DNA of 57,689 bases from Lachnospiraceae bacterium (lineage in GTDB: Bacteria > Bacillota > Clostridia > Lachnospirales > Lachnospiraceae): positions 1 through 57,689 of the forward strand of contig JAEENO010000028.1 of assembly GCA_016283755.1 (NCBI GenBank), read 5' to 3'. Under the pieces are notes generated by a model. That model was not told where the DNA came from. It searched no databases and saw only the letters and a program-made list of their open reading frames with translations. Both the position numbers and the translations under genes were made by a program. How positions within the stretch are numbered: position 1 is the first letter of the stretch; the number at the start of each line of letters is the position of its first letter. Below, piece by piece: positions 36,540 through 45,100 of this stretch.

Positions 36540-37670
36540 CTACATCGGAATATAGTTTATTTTGATAACGCTTAAAAGATGCTCGATCACCTGATTGCTT
36601 AAGCATGATATTCTAAGCTCTGCTTCAGGATAATCATTATAAAGCTCTTCTTCGCTGTTATAACCGTAATACTGTATAAATGATGACTTATATGAATTGT
36701 ATACTTCTTCGTCAAGCTCAATACCGTTAACTTCGGCATAATAAGCAAGAAGCATCTGCTTTTCAACAGACTCGTATATCATTCCCTTGACACTTTCATA
36801 GAATTCTTCTTCAGTCTGATTGTAATAATTCTGAAGATATACATCTACACTCATTCCCGCCTTGTTGATTCCTGCTTTTAACTTGGCAAGGTATGATAAT
36901 GTCTTATATTCAACAAGTTCCTTCGGCACTTCGACTTCTGAAATCTCAAGCATCTTCTCCATCAAAAGCTCTAACGCCGTATTCTCTTTTTGGGATTCTA
37001 AATTGCTTATTGCATTTTCCTTAAGATAATTGAATAATGCTTCTACGCCGTCAAGTCCGAATGTATCCCGGACAAATGCATCGTCAATTGTCTCGTATGT
37101 TAACTGCACTTCCTCAACTATAGCCTTAAGTGTAACAGTAAATTCAACATCCTTACCTGCATATTCAGGATAATAATTATCAGGGAATGTAAGATTAAGA
37201 ACTCTCGTCTCACCTAAAGTCATTCCGAGAATTCCTTCTTCAAAGCCCGGAATCATCGATGCCGAACCGAGCGTTACATATCCGTTGTCATCGCTGCCGC
37301 CCTCAAATTCTTCGCCGTCAATTGTTCCGACATATGATATATTAACAATATCATTGAGTTCTGCAGTCTCTTTATTAACAACACTGTGTCCCGGATAATC
37401 CAAAAGAAGATCGTTAATCTGTGCTATTATCGAATCATCGGTAACTTCCTCATACGGAACATCCAATGAAATATTATCGATATCGCCAAGGGTTACGTAA
37501 TCGGAAAGATTATAATCAGCTACTTCATAGCTCTTAGTGTTCTCATCGATTACCCAGCCGTTGCTTATATTATCTGCCTTAGCGGATGTCTCGCCTCTCA
37601 TAGTGTAAGTCGCGCCGAAAAGTGAAACTCCGAAAACAAGTACCAATAAAACTCCTATCAGCCTTTTCAT
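36540..37670 (-). CDS. Secreted trigger-factor-like FKBP-type peptidyl-prolyl isomerase
   Basis: A 376-residue product. A signal peptide/anchor (RLIGVLLVLVFGVSLFGATY) is followed by a FKBP domain (about 105-190; NDIVNISYVGTIDGEEF, IPGFEEGILGM) and a long helical C-terminal domain like that of trigger factor. It lacks the ribosome-binding N-terminal domain and is exported, so it likely folds proteins outside the membrane. ATG at 37670 is chosen because GAGG is 9 bases upstream; a start 18 bases earlier overlaps that site. Confidence 0.88.
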   Translation of the reverse strand: MKRLIGVLLVLVFGVSLFGATYTMRGETSAKADNISNGWVIDENTKSYEVADYNLSDYVTLGDIDNISLDVPYEEVTDDSIIAQINDLLLDYPGHSVVNKETAELNDIVNISYVGTIDGEEFEGGSDDNGYVTLGSASMIPGFEEGILGMTLGETRVLNLTFPDNYYPEYAGKDVEFTVTLKAIVEEVQLTYETIDDAFVRDTFGLDGVEALFNYLKENAISNLESQKENTALELLMEKMLEISEVEVPKELVEYKTLSYLAKLKAGINKAGMSVDVYLQNYYNQTEEEFYESVKGMIYESVEKQMLLAYYAEVNGIELDEEVYNSYKSSFIQYYGYNSEEELYNDYPEAELRISCLSNQVIEHLLSVIKINYIPM

Positions 37671-37786
37671 ATAAATATCCTCACTCATTATTCTTAAAAA
37701 TTACTGTCTTACCATATTTAAATAGGATAACATAGATTAAGACAAAATTAAAGCATTTCTTTGGTAATTAAAGCGCCATTTTTTCG

Positions 37787-37815
37787 TTGATTTTTACAGT
37801 AGTGAATGATAAAAT
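37787..37815 (+). promoter_or_regulatory. Promoter of the 37854 gene
   Basis: TTGATT (37787-37792), 17 bp spacer ending in TGA, -10 TAAAAT (37810-37815), an extended -10 promoter. Confidence 0.65.
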
Positions 37816-37853
37816 AATTTGCGTATCATAGCATGAAAGGGGATAACATATAG

Positions 37854-38303
37854 ATGAATACTTTTACAATAGTTCTTTTGATAATTACCGGCGTACTCGT
37901 TGCCGTAACGATAGCGCTTTACTTCATCGGCAAGAAGGCCGACAAGAAGAAAGCCGAGCAGGACAAATTACTTGAGCAGTCAGCTCAGACTGTTTCATTG
38001 CTTATCATTGACAAAAAGAAAATGAAGCTTAGGGATGCAGGTCTTCCTGCCGCAGTACTCGAGCAGACACCTAAGTATCTTCGCGGTACCAAAGCTCCTA
38101 TCGTCAAGGTTAAGATCGGTCCTAACATTATGACACTTCTTTGTGCTCCGGAAATCTACGATGATGTTCCGATCAAGAAGGAAGTTAAGGCTGTTATAAG
38201 CGGTCTTTATCTTACAGCCATCAAGGGTTCCTTCGGTAAGAAGGAAGCCGCACCTAAGAAGCTTACTTTTATGCAGAAGCTTCGTAAGAAAGCAAATATG
38301 TAA
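37854..38303 (+). CDS. Small membrane-anchored basic protein, unknown function
   Basis: A 149-residue product. A single N-terminal membrane segment (about 4-25) is followed by a lysine-rich helix and a soluble domain (about 45-125) with LRDAGLPAAVLEQTPKYLRG and VKIGPNIMTLLCAPE, ending in a basic tail. Not recognised. The net basic cytoplasmic domain could contact nucleic acid or acidic proteins, but nothing more can be said. AAAGGGGAT precedes the ATG by about 10 bases. Monocistronic, with promoter and terminator. Confidence 0.7.
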   Translation: MNTFTIVLLIITGVLVAVTIALYFIGKKADKKKAEQDKLLEQSAQTVSLLIIDKKKMKLRDAGLPAAVLEQTPKYLRGTKAPIVKVKIGPNIMTLLCAPEIYDDVPIKKEVKAVISGLYLTAIKGSFGKKEAAPKKLTFMQKLRKKANM

Positions 38304-38323
38304 TTAACTTTTAGTTAAATAAT

Positions 38324-38349
38324 TAAGGTCGGGACTTGTCCCGACCTTA
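38324..38349. terminator. Bidirectional intrinsic terminator
   Basis: Perfect 11 bp stem TAAGGTCGGGA / TCCCGACCTTA with CTTG loop, between the convergent 37854 gene and the DUF1934 gene. Confidence 0.9.
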
Positions 38350-38352
38350 TCT

Positions 38353-38799
38353 TTATTTCTTCTTTATGTTGATATCAAGCTTACAGTCCGATACCTTATT
38401 GTAGTTTACGCTCATCTCATATTCTATGTGCGCATTTATCTCTTCATCTTCTTCGCTTATCATAAGCTCATTGGTCCTAAGTCCCATCAGAAGCTCTCCG
38501 TGAACTGTATTATATGGTGCAAAGTTCTCGCTTCCCGTTTCAAATATCATATTGCTTTTTACGGAACCGGTTTTATTTAATTCAATCTTGTTTAAACTTA
38601 TCTTCAGAAGATTTTTATTTATATCATTCTCGCCTATCTCATCATACAGGATGTAATGAACTTCTCCTCTTTGATAATGAGTGCCGAGATTAACCATCTC
38701 TATCACGTCCTCATCAGTATCAAGTCCGTATTCACCGCTAAGAGTATGAACTCCCTTAATACTTACAAGAACATCTTCTCTTACAGTACTTTCCATCAT
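38353..38799 (-). CDS. DUF1934 family protein (YwiB-like)
   Basis: A 148-residue soluble protein with the DUF1934 beta-barrel pattern: DVLVSIKGVHTL, HYILYDEIGE and a C-terminal NAHIEYEMSVNY. The function is unknown in the family. It is the last gene of the ispE-GntR-murI operon, 11 bases after murI, with GGGGAATT before the ATG. Confidence 0.85.
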   Translation of the reverse strand: MMESTVREDVLVSIKGVHTLSGEYGLDTDEDVIEMVNLGTHYQRGEVHYILYDEIGENDINKNLLKISLNKIELNKTGSVKSNMIFETGSENFAPYNTVHGELLMGLRTNELMISEEDEEINAHIEYEMSVNYNKVSDCKLDINIKKK

Positions 38800-38810
38800 A
38801 ATTCCCCGAT

Positions 38811-39647
38811 TTAGTATTCCTCAATCGACACGAGCTTGGTAGTATCCACATCATAAGGTAAAATTGAATTGGCAAATGACATAAATCTCTCTGCCGCATC
38901 GCTTACATAGAATTCGTGAGGCGCTTTTTTACCTGTGGACGTATTTTCAAGACCCTGCTCTTTTAAAAGTTCATTCAGCTTGGCAGCCGTCTCATATGCA
39001 GGATTAACAAGTGTTACATCATCTCCCATAACTTCTCCGATAAGGTTACGAAGTAAAGGATAATGTGTACATCCGAGTATTAATGTATCAATACCCGTGT
39101 CAAGAAGGGGCGTAAGATATCTGGTCGCAACTTCACGCGTTACGGAATCATTAACCCATCCTTCTTCCACAAGAGGAACGAATAACGGACAAGGCGTACC
39201 GAATACAAGGGCATTCTCGTTATGCTCTTTTATACACTTGTTATATAACTTACTCTCTATTGTAGCAACCGTACCGATAACACCGATCTTACCGTTCTTT
39301 GTAATTGATGCTGCAACTTCAGCTCCCGGCTTAACCACACCGATAATCGGAATATCAAGTTCTGCTTTAATCTCTTCCAAAGCATACGCAGATACGGTAT
39401 TGCATGCAACAACAATCGCCTTAACCTTCTTGGTCTTAAGGAAATTGATTATCTGTCTTGTATATCTTATGATTGTAGGCTTGGATTTACTTCCGTACGG
39501 AACACGCGCAGTATCTCCAAAGTAAATAATCTGCTCGTTAGGCATCTGTCGCATAATCTCACGTGCTACGGTAAGCCCGCCTACACCCGAGTCAAATACA
39601 CCTATCGGAGCTTTGTTAGCTTTAGCTGCTTTAGTACCCTTATTCAT
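38811..39647 (-). CDS. murI: Glutamate racemase
   Basis: Makes D-glutamate for peptidoglycan. The 278-residue product has the N-terminal IGVFDSGVGGLTVAREI and both catalytic cysteines in VVACNTVSA and LILGCTHYPLL. GAGGTAATCT precedes the ATG. It shares an operon with ispE and a GntR regulator, cell envelope and isoprenoid supply. Confidence 0.97.
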   Translation of the reverse strand: MNKGTKAAKANKAPIGVFDSGVGGLTVAREIMRQMPNEQIIYFGDTARVPYGSKSKPTIIRYTRQIINFLKTKKVKAIVVACNTVSAYALEEIKAELDIPIIGVVKPGAEVAASITKNGKIGVIGTVATIESKLYNKCIKEHNENALVFGTPCPLFVPLVEEGWVNDSVTREVATRYLTPLLDTGIDTLILGCTHYPLLRNLIGEVMGDDVTLVNPAYETAAKLNELLKEQGLENTSTGKKAPHEFYVSDAAERFMSFANSILPYDVDTTKLVSIEEY

Positions 39648-39656
39648 AGATTACCT

Positions 39657-40328
39657 CTATTTTCCCGATTTAATGACATCCTTAATAAGCTTCTTCTGAT
39701 TCTCAAGATGAATATTAAGTGCTGCTATACATTCATCATAATCACCGTGCTCAATTGCGTCAACTATTGCTTTGTGTTCTTTCACCAAAGCTTCAACTCT
39801 TTCAGCATGAAGTACATATGCCCATCTGTATCTTGCAAGCTGTTCGGATATCTCCGATGTTATTGATACAAGGCGTGTATTGCCTGTTGCTTCATATAAT
39901 ACACTATGAAACTCGGCATCCTTCTGCTGAATCTTATCATCATCCCCGTCCGCAATTGCTTCCTCGAATACTTTTTCAGCATAACGAAGCTCGGCAATCT
40001 GCTCATGAGACATATTGCCGCATACATATTTCATTGCAAGACAATCGAGTGCGTGGCGCACTTCATATACATCTTCCATATCTTTTTCAGTCATTTTTGC
40101 AACCATGGCGCCGTGACGCGGAATGGTTATTGCAAGTCCGTCCTTCTCAAGAAGACGAATTGCCTCTCTGATAGGAGTTCTTGATACACCGAGCTTACTT
40201 GCGAGCTTCATTTCCATAAGTCTCTCGCCCGGCTTTAAATCTCCCTTCAAAATTGCATTTCTCAATGTCTGATATACGACATCTCGAAGCGGTAAGTAAT
40301 CATTTGCTATCAGTTCCAAATTAGCCAT
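39657..40328 (-). CDS. GntR-family (FCD type) transcriptional regulator
   Basis: A 223-residue regulator with an N-terminal winged helix (about 10-75, LKPGERLMEMKLASKLGVSRTPIREAI) and a C-terminal FCD ligand domain (about 80-210) containing metal-binding-type residues (AEFHSVLYEATGN). FadR-like regulators usually sense small carboxylates. It lies between ispE and murI and may regulate the operon, since an imperfect dyad covers the ispE -10 region. GGGGAG precedes the ATG. Confidence 0.92.
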   Translation of the reverse strand: MANLELIANDYLPLRDVVYQTLRNAILKGDLKPGERLMEMKLASKLGVSRTPIREAIRLLEKDGLAITIPRHGAMVAKMTEKDMEDVYEVRHALDCLAMKYVCGNMSHEQIAELRYAEKVFEEAIADGDDDKIQQKDAEFHSVLYEATGNTRLVSITSEISEQLARYRWAYVLHAERVEALVKEHKAIVDAIEHGDYDECIAALNIHLENQKKLIKDVIKSGK

Positions 40329-40345
40329 TTGAATCTCCCCTGTTC

Positions 40346-41215
40346 CTAGTTTAAAAATTTAACGACCGTAGTCATTTCTATTCTTTCGTTATTATCAAAT
40401 ACCGAAATTGCACTGTTTGCTTTATCTTTATCGTCGAATATCGCGAATACAGTCGGGCCGCTTCCGCTCATCATAGCTTTAACCGCACCCTTTTCTTCAA
40501 GTATTCTCTTAATTTCGGTGATATAAGGATGATCCTTCTCTGTCACACTTTCAAGAGAGTTTCCCATACGAGTACACATCTTATATAAGTCACCTTCATT
40601 TATCGCATCAATTAATCCGTCAATATCCGGATGAATTATTCTGTCCCCGGAAAGACTGTCATATGCCTCATATACTTTCTTGGTAGATACGGAAAAAGCA
40701 GGCTTAACTATTGCAGCGTAGCAATCCGGCGCGGATTTTAAAGGAGTTAATACCTCTCCTATACCTTCCGAAAGCATTGTTCCACCCATAATGCAATAAG
40801 GTACATCTGCTCCGAGCTTAACTCCAAGCTCGCACAACTTCTTATCATCAAGCTTCAAGTTAAAAAGCTCATTCATTCCACGTAACGCTGCCGCAGCATC
40901 CGCCGAACCGCCGGCCATTCCGCCCGCAATCGGTATATTCTTCTTAAGTTCAACGTTAATGCCCTTCTTAATCCCATATTCCTGTTTTAAAAGCTTAATT
41001 GCCTTAATGACTATATTGCTGTCATCGGCAGGAATATCCTTTGAATCGGTCATTATCGCGACGATATCCTCATCTGTAACGGTCAATGTCATACAGTCTT
41101 TTAAATCAACCGACTGCATAATCATTTTAACCTCGTGATAACCGTCATCACGTCTTCCGACAATATCAAGGCCCAGGTTAACCTTGGCAAAAGGTTCAAG
41201 GACTATTCTGACCAT
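40346..41215 (-). CDS. ispE: 4-diphosphocytidyl-2-C-methyl-D-erythritol kinase
   Basis: Phosphorylates CDP-methylerythritol in the MEP isoprenoid pathway. The 289-residue GHMP kinase has FAKVNLGLDIVGRRDDGYHE, the ATP loop PIAGGMAGGSADAAAAL, and the C-terminal AVKAMMSGSGPTVFAIF. GAGGTG lies 7 bases before the ATG. It is the first gene of its operon with a near-consensus promoter. Confidence 0.97.
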   Translation of the reverse strand: MVRIVLEPFAKVNLGLDIVGRRDDGYHEVKMIMQSVDLKDCMTLTVTDEDIVAIMTDSKDIPADDSNIVIKAIKLLKQEYGIKKGINVELKKNIPIAGGMAGGSADAAAALRGMNELFNLKLDDKKLCELGVKLGADVPYCIMGGTMLSEGIGEVLTPLKSAPDCYAAIVKPAFSVSTKKVYEAYDSLSGDRIIHPDIDGLIDAINEGDLYKMCTRMGNSLESVTEKDHPYITEIKRILEEKGAVKAMMSGSGPTVFAIFDDKDKANSAISVFDNNERIEMTTVVKFLN

Positions 41216-41275
41216 GTGTACACCTCATAAATGCAAACAAAAAAATGTATAATTTTGTATTTTGCATACTACTAT

Positions 41276-41304
41276 ACAATAGATAAATAACGCGCTTTTG
41301 TCAA
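41276..41304 (-). promoter_or_regulatory. Promoter of the ispE-GntR-murI operon
   Basis: Minus strand -35 TTGACA (41299-41304, consensus), 17 bp spacer, -10 TATTGT (41276-41281). An imperfect dyad TTGTAT-6-ATGCAA (41262-41279) overlaps the -10 and start site. Confidence 0.7.
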
Positions 41305-41328
41305 GGCTTTGAAAAAATTCTGAATTTC

Positions 41329-41357
41329 TTGACTAATTTTTCAAAATATGCTAATTT
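41329..41357 (+). promoter_or_regulatory. Promoter of the 41432 gene
   Basis: TTGACT (41329-41334), 17 bp spacer ending TGC, TAATTT (41352-41357), an extended -10. Confidence 0.6.
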
Positions 41358-41431
41358 TTAAACTGAAAGTGCCGATATATACAATGACACTTATTGTTCC
41401 CATTTTTAGCATGTACCAAGGAGGGTAGCTT

Positions 41432-42004
41432 ATGGAGATTAAATTTGACGCCATTCAGGCATATCAGCAAACGAACTCAGGGAAGAGTACTCAAGTATCG
41501 AAAGACTCCAGTAAAGAGGGACGCGTCTTAATGAAAACAGATGCAGGTACATTAGTACAGGGTTCCCCGGCAGCTGTATACGAGAAGAGCGATCTTATCA
41601 CTCAGTTACAGAACGATGCTGAAGCTCGCAAGACACAGTTAACCGATATGGTTAAGAATGCGATTTCTGTTCAGGCCGGTATCTCTGTTGGTGATGACGA
41701 TGTGTGGAAATTCTTGGCAAGCGGTAACTTTACGGTAACCGAAGCCGCTAAGAAGCAGGCACAGGAACTCATCTCGGAAGACGGATATTACGGTGTAGAG
41801 CAGACTTCAGAGCGTATCTTACAGTTTGCCAAAGCTTTATCCGGCGGTGACACTTCTAAGGCTGAGACATTACTCAATGCCTTCAAGAAGGGTTATGAAC
41901 AGGCCACAGGTGCCTGGGGCAAAGAACTTCCTGACATCTGCAAGCAGACATATGACAAGGTTATCGAGAAGTTCAATGACTGGACAGGCACCGACGACAA
42001 ATAA
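41432..42004 (+). CDS. Soluble protein of unknown function (DUF5610-like C-terminus)
   Basis: A 190-residue product without signal peptide or membrane segment. The N-terminal 50 residues are polar and probably disordered. The C-terminal half has ERILQFAKALSGGD, a helix, then WGKELPDICKQTYDKVIEKF, which resembles the DUF5610-type domain seen in assorted bacteria (judged by memory). The function is unknown. AAGGAGGGTAGCTT precedes the ATG. Monocistronic, with a promoter and terminator. Confidence 0.65.
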   Translation: MEIKFDAIQAYQQTNSGKSTQVSKDSSKEGRVLMKTDAGTLVQGSPAAVYEKSDLITQLQNDAEARKTQLTDMVKNAISVQAGISVGDDDVWKFLASGNFTVTEAAKKQAQELISEDGYYGVEQTSERILQFAKALSGGDTSKAETLLNAFKKGYEQATGAWGKELPDICKQTYDKVIEKFNDWTGTDDK

Positions 42005-42027
42005 GCATACAATTCAATAAGTATTAA

Positions 42028-42056
42028 AAAAGAGCGACTTTCTAAGTCGCTCTTTT
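42028..42056. terminator. Bidirectional intrinsic terminator
   Basis: Perfect 13 bp stem AAAAGAGCGACTT / AAGTCGCTCTTTT with a TCT loop, between the convergent 41432 gene and aspS. Confidence 0.92.
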
Positions 42057-42066
42057 ACTTTACTTA

Positions 42067-43839
42067 CTACTCTTCTATCTTGGTAATCGCAATATGAAGC
42101 TCCTCAAGTTGATGAGGTGTTACTTCAGAAGGTGCTCCCATCATAATATCCTGCGCATTCTTATTCATCGGGAACGGAATAACCTCACGGATTGAATCTT
42201 CACCCGCAAGAAGCATAACCATACGGTCTACACCCGGTGCAATACCTGCATGAGGCGGAGCTCCATAGCAGAATGCATTATACATTGCCGGGAACTTACT
42301 CTTAACATCCTCTTCACCAAGGCGAACCATCTCAAATGCCTTAAGCATGATTTCCGGATCGTGATTTCTTACAGCACCCGATGATAACTCAACACCATTA
42401 ACAACAAGATCGTACTGGTCTGCTGTTATACTAAGCGGATCAATCTCACCGCGTTCTGCCTTAAGTAATGTCTCAATTCCACCCGACGGCATCGAGAACG
42501 GATTGTGGCAGAATTCAAGCTCACCTGACTCTTCACCTATCTCATACATAGGGAAGTCTACTATCCAGCAGAACTCATAACGCTCTCTGTCGATATGTCC
42601 CGGAATGTTGGCGCCGAATGTCTTAACGATAACACCCGAAGTTTTCTGCGCTGCTGTCTTCTTACCTGCACAAAGAACAATTAAATCACCCTTTTCAAGA
42701 CCGAGTGCCTTGGTAATCTCTTCCTGTACCGGTTTAACGAACTTAGCAACACCGCCCGCAAGTTCTCCGGTCTCATCAACCTTAAACCAGTAAGCCTTGT
42801 TACCTGCCTGTACTTCAACCTGCTCGCAGAGAGAATCTATAACCTTACGGCTTTCCTTGCAATCGGATACACGAACAGCCTTAATCATATTATCCTTAAA
42901 CGGTTCAAATCCGCAATCCTTAAGTAACTCGGTTACATCATTAACTCTTAAGTCAATTCTAAGGTCAGGCTTATCGGAACCATAAGTCTCCATTGCCTCA
43001 AGGAATGGAATTCTCTTAAACGGTGCAGAAGATGCAATATCATACTTACCGTACTTGGCAAAAATCGGCGGTAATACATCTTCAAGAACAGCAAATACGT
43101 CTTCCTGTGATGCAAATGCCATCTCCATATCAAGCTGATAGAATTCGCCCGGACATCTGTCTCCTCTTGCATCCTCATCTCTGAAGCAAGGTGCAATCTG
43201 GAAGTATCTGTCGATACCGGATACCATAAGAAGCTGCTTGAACTGCTGCGGAGCCTGAGGAAGCGCATAAAACTTGCCCGGATGCTTTCTTGCAGGTACA
43301 AGATAATCTCTTGCGCCTTCAGGTGAAGAAGCTGTAAGAATCGGAGTTGTAATCTCCAAGAATCCATGCTCCGTCATTGCCTTACGAAGCGCGGATACTA
43401 CGTTACATCTTAAGATGATATTATTCTTAACCTCAGGGTTACGAAGATCCAGATATCTATACTTAAGTCTCTGTGTCTCATCAGCCTCACGGCTTCTGTT
43501 AATCTCAAACGGTAATTCGTTATAACGGCAGCGTCCCAAGACTTTAACGCTATCAGGAACAACTTCAATCTCGCCTGTAGGAAGCTTGTCATTCTTGGAA
43601 CTTCTCTCACGAACGACGCCTTCTACCTGAATCGTGGACTCCTTGGTTATAGCTTTTACTGTCTTCATCATCTCTTCTGTCTCAACAACTATCTGTGTTG
43701 TTCCGTAGAAGTCTCTTAATACGATGAATCCAAGGTTACTTCCGACTTCTCTTAAATTCTCGAGCCAGCCGACAAGGGTAACGCGCTCCCCAACATTACC
43801 GATTCTTAATTCACCGCAAGTATGTGTACGTGACTGCAT
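42067..43839 (-). CDS. aspS: Aspartyl-tRNA synthetase
   Basis: Charges tRNA-Asp. At 590 residues it is the bacterial type, with OB anticodon domain (1-105), class II core and a GAD insertion domain (about 285-410). Motif 2 is ACFRDEDARGDRCPGEFYQ, motif 3 APGVDRMVMLLAGEDSIREV followed by IPFPMNKNAQD. AAAAGGAG precedes the ATG. It is the last gene of the relA operon, directly after hisS. Confidence 0.98.
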   Translation of the reverse strand: MQSRTHTCGELRIGNVGERVTLVGWLENLREVGSNLGFIVLRDFYGTTQIVVETEEMMKTVKAITKESTIQVEGVVRERSSKNDKLPTGEIEVVPDSVKVLGRCRYNELPFEINRSREADETQRLKYRYLDLRNPEVKNNIILRCNVVSALRKAMTEHGFLEITTPILTASSPEGARDYLVPARKHPGKFYALPQAPQQFKQLLMVSGIDRYFQIAPCFRDEDARGDRCPGEFYQLDMEMAFASQEDVFAVLEDVLPPIFAKYGKYDIASSAPFKRIPFLEAMETYGSDKPDLRIDLRVNDVTELLKDCGFEPFKDNMIKAVRVSDCKESRKVIDSLCEQVEVQAGNKAYWFKVDETGELAGGVAKFVKPVQEEITKALGLEKGDLIVLCAGKKTAAQKTSGVIVKTFGANIPGHIDRERYEFCWIVDFPMYEIGEESGELEFCHNPFSMPSGGIETLLKAERGEIDPLSITADQYDLVVNGVELSSGAVRNHDPEIMLKAFEMVRLGEEDVKSKFPAMYNAFCYGAPPHAGIAPGVDRMVMLLAGEDSIREVIPFPMNKNAQDIMMGAPSEVTPHQLEELHIAITKIEE

Positions 43840-43852
43840 AATCTATCTCCTT

Positions 43853-45100
43853 TTAATCTGCAAAGTATTCAATAAAATTCTCGTATCCTTCAGCAGTAAG
43901 CTGATCTTTCTGGAATTTCTTGTTCTTGTTCATTCTGACAACCAGAACAGCATTTCCTTCGTTTCGAAGTTCCGTTGCTTTCTTCATAACTTCAGGAATT
44001 CTCTCCTGTGGAAACTTCTTATCTATCATAATGCATACCTTTTTAGGAGCACCCGGAATCTTAAAACCGCTCTCCGTAAGTAAAAGAATGATTCTTTCAA
44101 ATCCTATGGAGAATCCGCACGCCGGAACATCCTGACCGGTAAAACGTCCGACCATCTTATCATATCTTCCGCCGCCTCCGCAAGCGCCGCCGAAATTAGG
44201 AAGCGCAATCTCGAAGATTGTTCCTGTGTAATATCCCATTCCTCGAACCAATGTCGGATCGAATACCATCTTAAATTCAGCTACCTTGGAAGCATCAACC
44301 GCATCGATTATCTCCTGTAATGAAGTAATTGCGTCGGTAGCTTCTTCACCGAGCGTGGTAAGAAGATACTTAAGCGGTGAATCGCTTCCGTTAATGCCGT
44401 CAAATAACTTAAGATACTTATCAACCGATGCTTCGGCAAATTCGTGCTTAATAAGCTCTTCTCTTACACCGTCAAGGCCTATCTTATCCATCTTATCAAG
44501 GATAATGAACACTTCATCGAATCTGTCCTCAGCAATGCCGCTGTAACCCGCCATAAGCTTAAGAAGTCTTCTGTCGTTAATCTTTATCTCAAAATCCTTA
44601 AAAGAAAGTCTTGAAAGGCATGTCGTTGTAGCCAATATAAGCTCAATTTCGGCAAGATTAGAAGCCTCGCCGAACATATCTATATCGCACTGCATAAACT
44701 GACGGTATCGACCTCTCTGCGGTCTGTCAGCACGCCATACATTACCAATCTGTAATGCCTTAAACGGTGACTGTAATTCGTTCGCATTGTTGGAATAATA
44801 TCTTGCAAGTGGAAGTGTAAGATCGTATCTTAATCCCATATCCGTAAGATCAAGTTCTTCCCTGGCATTCTCGATATCAAGCTTCTCTCCGCGCTTTAAT
44901 ACCTTGAACATTAATTTCTCGTTCTCACCGCCCTGCTTTGATGAAAGATTCTCTATGTCTTCCATACACGGTGTCTCTATCGGTGTAAAACCGAACGAAC
45001 GATAGGTATCCTTGATTACATTCTGCACATAATCTCGAAGTTCCATCTCATTCGGTAATATATCACGCATTCCCGTTACCGGTTTCTTCTTAAGTGCCAT
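43853..45100 (-). CDS. hisS: Histidyl-tRNA synthetase
   Basis: Charges tRNA-His. The 415-residue class II enzyme has MRDILPNEMELRDY at the start, LRYDLTLPLARYYSNN, the histidine motifs LVRGMGYYTGTIFE and GGGGRYDKMVGRF, and a C-terminal anticodon domain. GGTGGAG precedes the ATG. Its ATG overlaps the hemZ stop by one base, leaving no room for a T-box. Confidence 0.98.
   Translation of the reverse strand: MALKKKPVTGMRDILPNEMELRDYVQNVIKDTYRSFGFTPIETPCMEDIENLSSKQGGENEKLMFKVLKRGEKLDIENAREELDLTDMGLRYDLTLPLARYYSNNANELQSPFKALQIGNVWRADRPQRGRYRQFMQCDIDMFGEASNLAEIELILATTTCLSRLSFKDFEIKINDRRLLKLMAGYSGIAEDRFDEVFIILDKMDKIGLDGVREELIKHEFAEASVDKYLKLFDGINGSDSPLKYLLTTLGEEATDAITSLQEIIDAVDASKVAEFKMVFDPTLVRGMGYYTGTIFEIALPNFGGACGGGGRYDKMVGRFTGQDVPACGFSIGFERIILLLTESGFKIPGAPKKVCIMIDKKFPQERIPEVMKKATELRNEGNAVLVVRMNKNKKFQKDQLTAEGYENFIEYFAD

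Noticed and set aside
39719-40171. Open frame of 150 codons on the plus strand
   Set aside because: Shadow of the GntR regulator gene, rich in histidine and leucine, as is typical for antisense frames here.
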